64,000 nt of DNA from Rubripirellula sp. (GTDB taxonomy: Bacteria > Planctomycetota > Planctomycetia > Pirellulales > Pirellulaceae). Every line of letters starts with the position of its first letter. Position 1 is the first letter of the stretch. The notes beneath the pieces were generated by a model that saw only the letters and a list, made by a program, of their open reading frames with translations, was not told where the DNA came from and did not search any database. Shown here one piece after another: positions 61,528 to 64,000 of the stretch. The stretch covers positions 17,554 to 81,553 of the forward strand of contig JAAXJB010000122.1 in the NCBI GenBank assembly GCA_012270065.1. Reading direction: 5' to 3'. Position numbers and translations under genes: made by a program.

Positions 61528-64000
61528 ATGGCTACAGTCGCCCCACCACCACCGGAATCGCCTCCACCAGCCTCAGGGATTCATCGAGTACCCAGTGCTG
61601 CAGATCAGCTGATTGAAGAACGAATCGAAAACGCTCGTCGATCCCTTTGGTGGGCAGAATTGATCCGAGCCGGCCTGAAACTCGCTCTCGCGACAATTTT
61701 CACGCTGTTGGCCTGGATGGTGATTGATCAGTGGGTCTACTCACCCGGCATCGTCGTGCGGTGTGGAACATTCATTGTGTTCCTCGGCACGGCTCTGTGG
61801 TTTTTCAAGTGCCGGGTTCTTCCCCTTTTTCGAAGCACAGTTCAGCCAGAATATGCGGCGCGTGCACTCGAAAAAAGTCTTCCAGATCTGCGTCAAGCGT
61901 TGACCAGTTATGTGACACTTCGTCAAACCGAACGGGAAGACGACCTGCAGACACGCGTTGTCCGATCCATGGGCTCGATAACCGCAGGACGCCTCAAGAA
62001 CCATGACGAGATTCCTGAAGAAGCTGTCGGTAATTTTCGGTGGTGGATTGCAACCGCCGGAGCCTTCGCAATCCTGCTTGGTTACTCGGTGACGACACCA
62101 AAGAATGCCTGGCAATCAGTTCAAAGGCTGGTCGCACCTTTGGCTGGAATCGAACCTGCCCAACGGGTAACGATCACTGACATCCAACCGGGTGACATTG
62201 AGGCCGTCGCAGGTCGCGAAGTTGAAATCGCTGCAACGATCACCCAACTGAGATCCGATGAGTCGGCCACTTGCTCATGGGACTTGCCATCTGGTCGCGA
62301 AACGCTGGAACTTTCTCGCGATGAAGCCTCGAACCGCTTTGTTGGAACAATAAAACTTCCGTACTCGGCAAGTGGGGTCGTCCCCTACAACATCTTCGCA
62401 GGTGACGCGACTGCTGGTCCCTTTCATCTACGCGTTCAGGATTTACCGGTGGTAGCAGTGGATTCAATCCAATATCAGCCGCCGAAATATACAGGTGAGG
62501 CACCCCACACGAGTAGCAGCGGGAGCATTGCCGGACTCGTTGGCACGAAGGTTGAGGTCCTTGCAACGACAAACCGTCCGATCACAAAAGCAAACATTGA
62601 ATTCAACCCCAGACTCCGTGGTGATCGAATACAGGCAACCGCGGGAACCAAAGAACTGCTCATCAGTGAAGATGGGACAAAACTCAACATCGCCTTTCTG
62701 CTTCACTCAGCTGCAGGCCGCTCGGCGGCCGTGGAATACGACAGCTATCGCATCTCAGTACAGGATGCAGCGGGACAACAGAACTCGGAACCGATTATCT
62801 ACCCGATTCGAATTGTTTCCGATTTGCCACCTGAAGTCGCGATCACGATGCCGTTTGAATCCCCAAAAGATGTGCCAGTCGATGCACAACAGGTCATCGA
62901 AGTCCACGCGTCTGACCCAGACTACGGATTAAAACAGGTTCATCTGGAGATACGCTCGGGTCTGGATGTCATCGCTGAACCTGTCCTTTGGAAGCACCCA
63001 ACCGGCATCACTGGCAACCAGGTGGTCGAATACCGATTTCGACCTGCCGAACATGAACTGCGTGTCGGTACCAAGGTACAGATTCAGGCAATCGCAACGG
63101 ACAACCGGGAAACCAGTGACAGCATCACGCTTGAACCAAATGTCTCCCGCAGCGATCCAATTGAAATCAAGATCACCACTGCATCAAGACTCCCGGATCC
63201 AAATGATCCGAATGCCGGTGGTCTTTCAGAACCAGACGATCGTCCTGCCAGTGACCATCAGGACAATGAATCTGACCAACCGAATCAGCAGGGGACTGAT
63301 GGGAGTCAAGATAAACAGCAACAAGCCGGAGGTGGCTCGGGAGATGCTTCTGATGCTGAATCCCAGAATGGGAATCAACAAGGTGGAAACTCGGGATCCA
63401 GTGGAGGTGATTCGAAAGGTGAACCATCCTCGCAACAGCAGGGTAACCAGACCGGATCTGGAAATCGTGAACAAGCAAACGAGAACACCGAATCTGGCTC
63501 ATCTGATGGCACTGGAAAATCAAACAGCACTGATGATGTTTCGGGCCAAAGTAAATCCAATGGAGGTGGATCTTCCGACAATCAAGATCGGCAACCTGAC
63601 AAGCCCCAGCCTGCGGGAGACGAAAACGGAACCAATGGAGCAGGACAGGATCAGAACCAAGACACGCCGGATCACGGCAACGCAGAAAGCGAAACTGGTA
63701 ATCAACAGGGCGGTCCTTCGAGTCAGGCAAACGAAACTCAGCCAAATGATCAGGCCGCATCAAATCAAGACAACAATCAAGCGGAAAACAATCCCCAAAG
63801 TCCCGAAAATGACGGCGAAGCATTCGAGCGAATACGTGATTACTTAGAAGAAAAAGAAAAGAGCAATAACCGAGCGAACAAGCGGAATAGTCAAAACCAG
63901 AACAGCCCGGAATCTGGCAATCAGGAGTCCGGTAATCAGGAGTCAGGTAATCAAGAGTCCGGCAATCAAGAGTCCGGCAATCAAGAGTCCGGCAATCAAG
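61528..64000 (+). CDS. Large membrane protein with long low-complexity tail (DUF4175-like), partial at window end
   Basis: The frame is open from ATG 61528 to the last base, so 824 residues are seen and the end is missing. Residues 1-20 are Pro/Ala-rich. Two hydrophobic regions (about 57-95, LIRAGLKLALATIFTLLAWMVIDQ and a second one; then about 172-185) suggest at least three spans. Residues 200-550 are beta-rich, Ig-like modules (TITDIQPGDIEAVAGREVEIAATI, KVEVLATTNRPI). From about residue 555 the sequence is Gln/Asn/Gly/Ser/Asp-rich, ending in ESGNQ repeats. It resembles DUF4175-type planctomycete proteins next to MoxR ATPases and DUF58 proteins; those neighbours would be to the right, outside the window. 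Two unrelated frames inside the low-complexity part (for instance 62966-63847) are chance. Confidence 0.82.
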   Translation, partial: MATVAPPPPESPPPASGIHRVPSAADQLIEERIENARRSLWWAELIRAGLKLALATIFTLLAWMVIDQWVYSPGIVVRCGTFIVFLGTALWFFKCRVLPLFRSTVQPEYAARALEKSLPDLRQALTSYVTLRQTEREDDLQTRVVRSMGSITAGRLKNHDEIPEEAVGNFRWWIATAGAFAILLGYSVTTPKNAWQSVQRLVAPLAGIEPAQRVTITDIQPGDIEAVAGREVEIAATITQLRSDESATCSWDLPSGRETLELSRDEASNRFVGTIKLPYSASGVVPYNIFAGDATAGPFHLRVQDLPVVAVDSIQYQPPKYTGEAPHTSSSGSIAGLVGTKVEVLATTNRPITKANIEFNPRLRGDRIQATAGTKELLISEDGTKLNIAFLLHSAAGRSAAVEYDSYRISVQDAAGQQNSEPIIYPIRIVSDLPPEVAITMPFESPKDVPVDAQQVIEVHASDPDYGLKQVHLEIRSGLDVIAEPVLWKHPTGITGNQVVEYRFRPAEHELRVGTKVQIQAIATDNRETSDSITLEPNVSRSDPIEIKITTASRLPDPNDPNAGGLSEPDDRPASDHQDNESDQPNQQGTDGSQDKQQQAGGGSGDASDAESQNGNQQGGNSGSSGGDSKGEPSSQQQGNQTGSGNREQANENTESGSSDGTGKSNSTDDVSGQSKSNGGGSSDNQDRQPDKPQPAGDENGTNGAGQDQNQDTPDHGNAESETGNQQGGPSSQANETQPNDQAASNQDNNQAENNPQSPENDGEAFERIRDYLEEKEKSNNRANKRNSQNQNSPESGNQESGNQESGNQESGNQESGNQESGNQ
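63910..64000 (+). repeat. 15-base tandem repeat encoding ESGNQ, continuing past the window
   Basis: Six full units occur at 63910-63924, 63925-63939, 63940-63954, 63955-63969, 63970-63984 and 63985-63999, followed by one more base. The last three units are identical; the first three differ only at third codon positions (TCT, TCC, TCA; GGC, GGT; CAG, CAA), so the array is in frame and expands by slippage. Confidence 0.95.

Noticed and set aside
63173..63823. A 216-codon minus-strand frame within the low-complexity tail
   Set aside because: Antisense to repetitive coding sequence; no family features or start context.
62966..63847. A 293-codon frame in the large membrane protein gene
   Set aside because: It is in a different register from the continuous frame starting at 61528, and its composition (Met/Asn/Arg/Ile-rich) reflects the low-complexity coding sequence.
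63910..64000. Possible CRISPR array at the right edge
   Set aside because: The units are 15 bases, in frame, contiguous without spacers, and encode ESGNQ.

Overview
The window reads as a stretch of a planctomycete chromosome (Planctomycetota, probably a Pirellulales/Planctomycetales relative), of moderate GC, with about 45 genes and no rRNA, tRNA, CRISPR array, prophage or insertion sequence that I could find. The taxonomic call rests on gene types almost confined to or strongly enriched in this phylum: a DUF1553 (PSD1) tail, a DUF1501 Tat protein and a PVC-type CxxCH heme protein with HEAT-like repeats at the left edge; an ECF sigma factor next to a Ser/Thr kinase; a sigma-70 factor with a long HTH-rich N-terminus; an alginate-export-type porin with a Cys-rich N-terminal segment; and many large secreted proteins of unknown function.

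Layout. 1-4770: a three-gene PSD1 / DUF1501 / cytochrome cassette. 4771-10838: a Flp (tad) pilus locus made of flp, cpaA/tadV, cpaB/rcpC, cpaC/rcpA and cpaE/tadZ. A recognisable class I cyclic-di-GMP riboswitch (GEMM-I) lies about 165 nt upstream of the pilin start. The locus stops at tadZ; the tadA motor and the tadB/tadC platform genes are not in the window. 10893-19125: leucyl aminopeptidase, a large UbiD-type decarboxylase, a pteridine-reductase-like SDR, an amidohydrolase and a 3-methyladenine glycosylase with overlapping start codons, and an outer-membrane alginate-export-type porin. 19197-29357 (minus strand): an esterase/PQQ-propeller fusion, two unknown proteins, an FHA-GAF-cyclase, an HI0933-type flavoprotein and TreZ. 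29454-35903: a secreted EEP-family protein translationally coupled to a GT4 glycosyltransferase, a TlpA-like lipoprotein, and an ECF sigma factor followed by a receptor-like kinase whose extracytoplasmic part is a TAXI-type solute-binding domain. 35910-40248 (minus): a U32 (RlhA-like) protein and the multi-HTH sigma factor, separated by a clear intrinsic terminator. 41045-49107: two unknown secreted proteins, Obg, CoaX, a J-like membrane protein and an M20 peptidase. 49220-56727: a GAF-type sigma-54 activator, then FabI, a thioredoxin-fold protein, a prenyltransferase-like repeat protein and a LolD-like ATPase in a tight run, facing RecG. 57343-64000: an SseB-like protein, a secreted alpha/beta hydrolase, an HTH regulator, and, divergent from it across a perfect inverted repeat, a very large membrane protein that ends in ESGNQ tandem repeats and runs off the window.

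How parts fit together. The pilus locus should be read as surface attachment controlled by c-di-GMP through RNA. The ECF sigma/kinase-TAXI pair looks like a one-component sensory unit in which a small extracellular ligand could control kinase activity. The FHA-GAF-cyclase, the GAF sigma-54 activator and the multi-HTH sigma factor show a regulation-heavy region. Most of the rest is conserved housekeeping mixed with planctomycete-specific secreted proteins. Start codons were often moved inward from the longest open frame where a signal peptide, family start, terminator or coupled stop/start argued for it; each such choice is stated.
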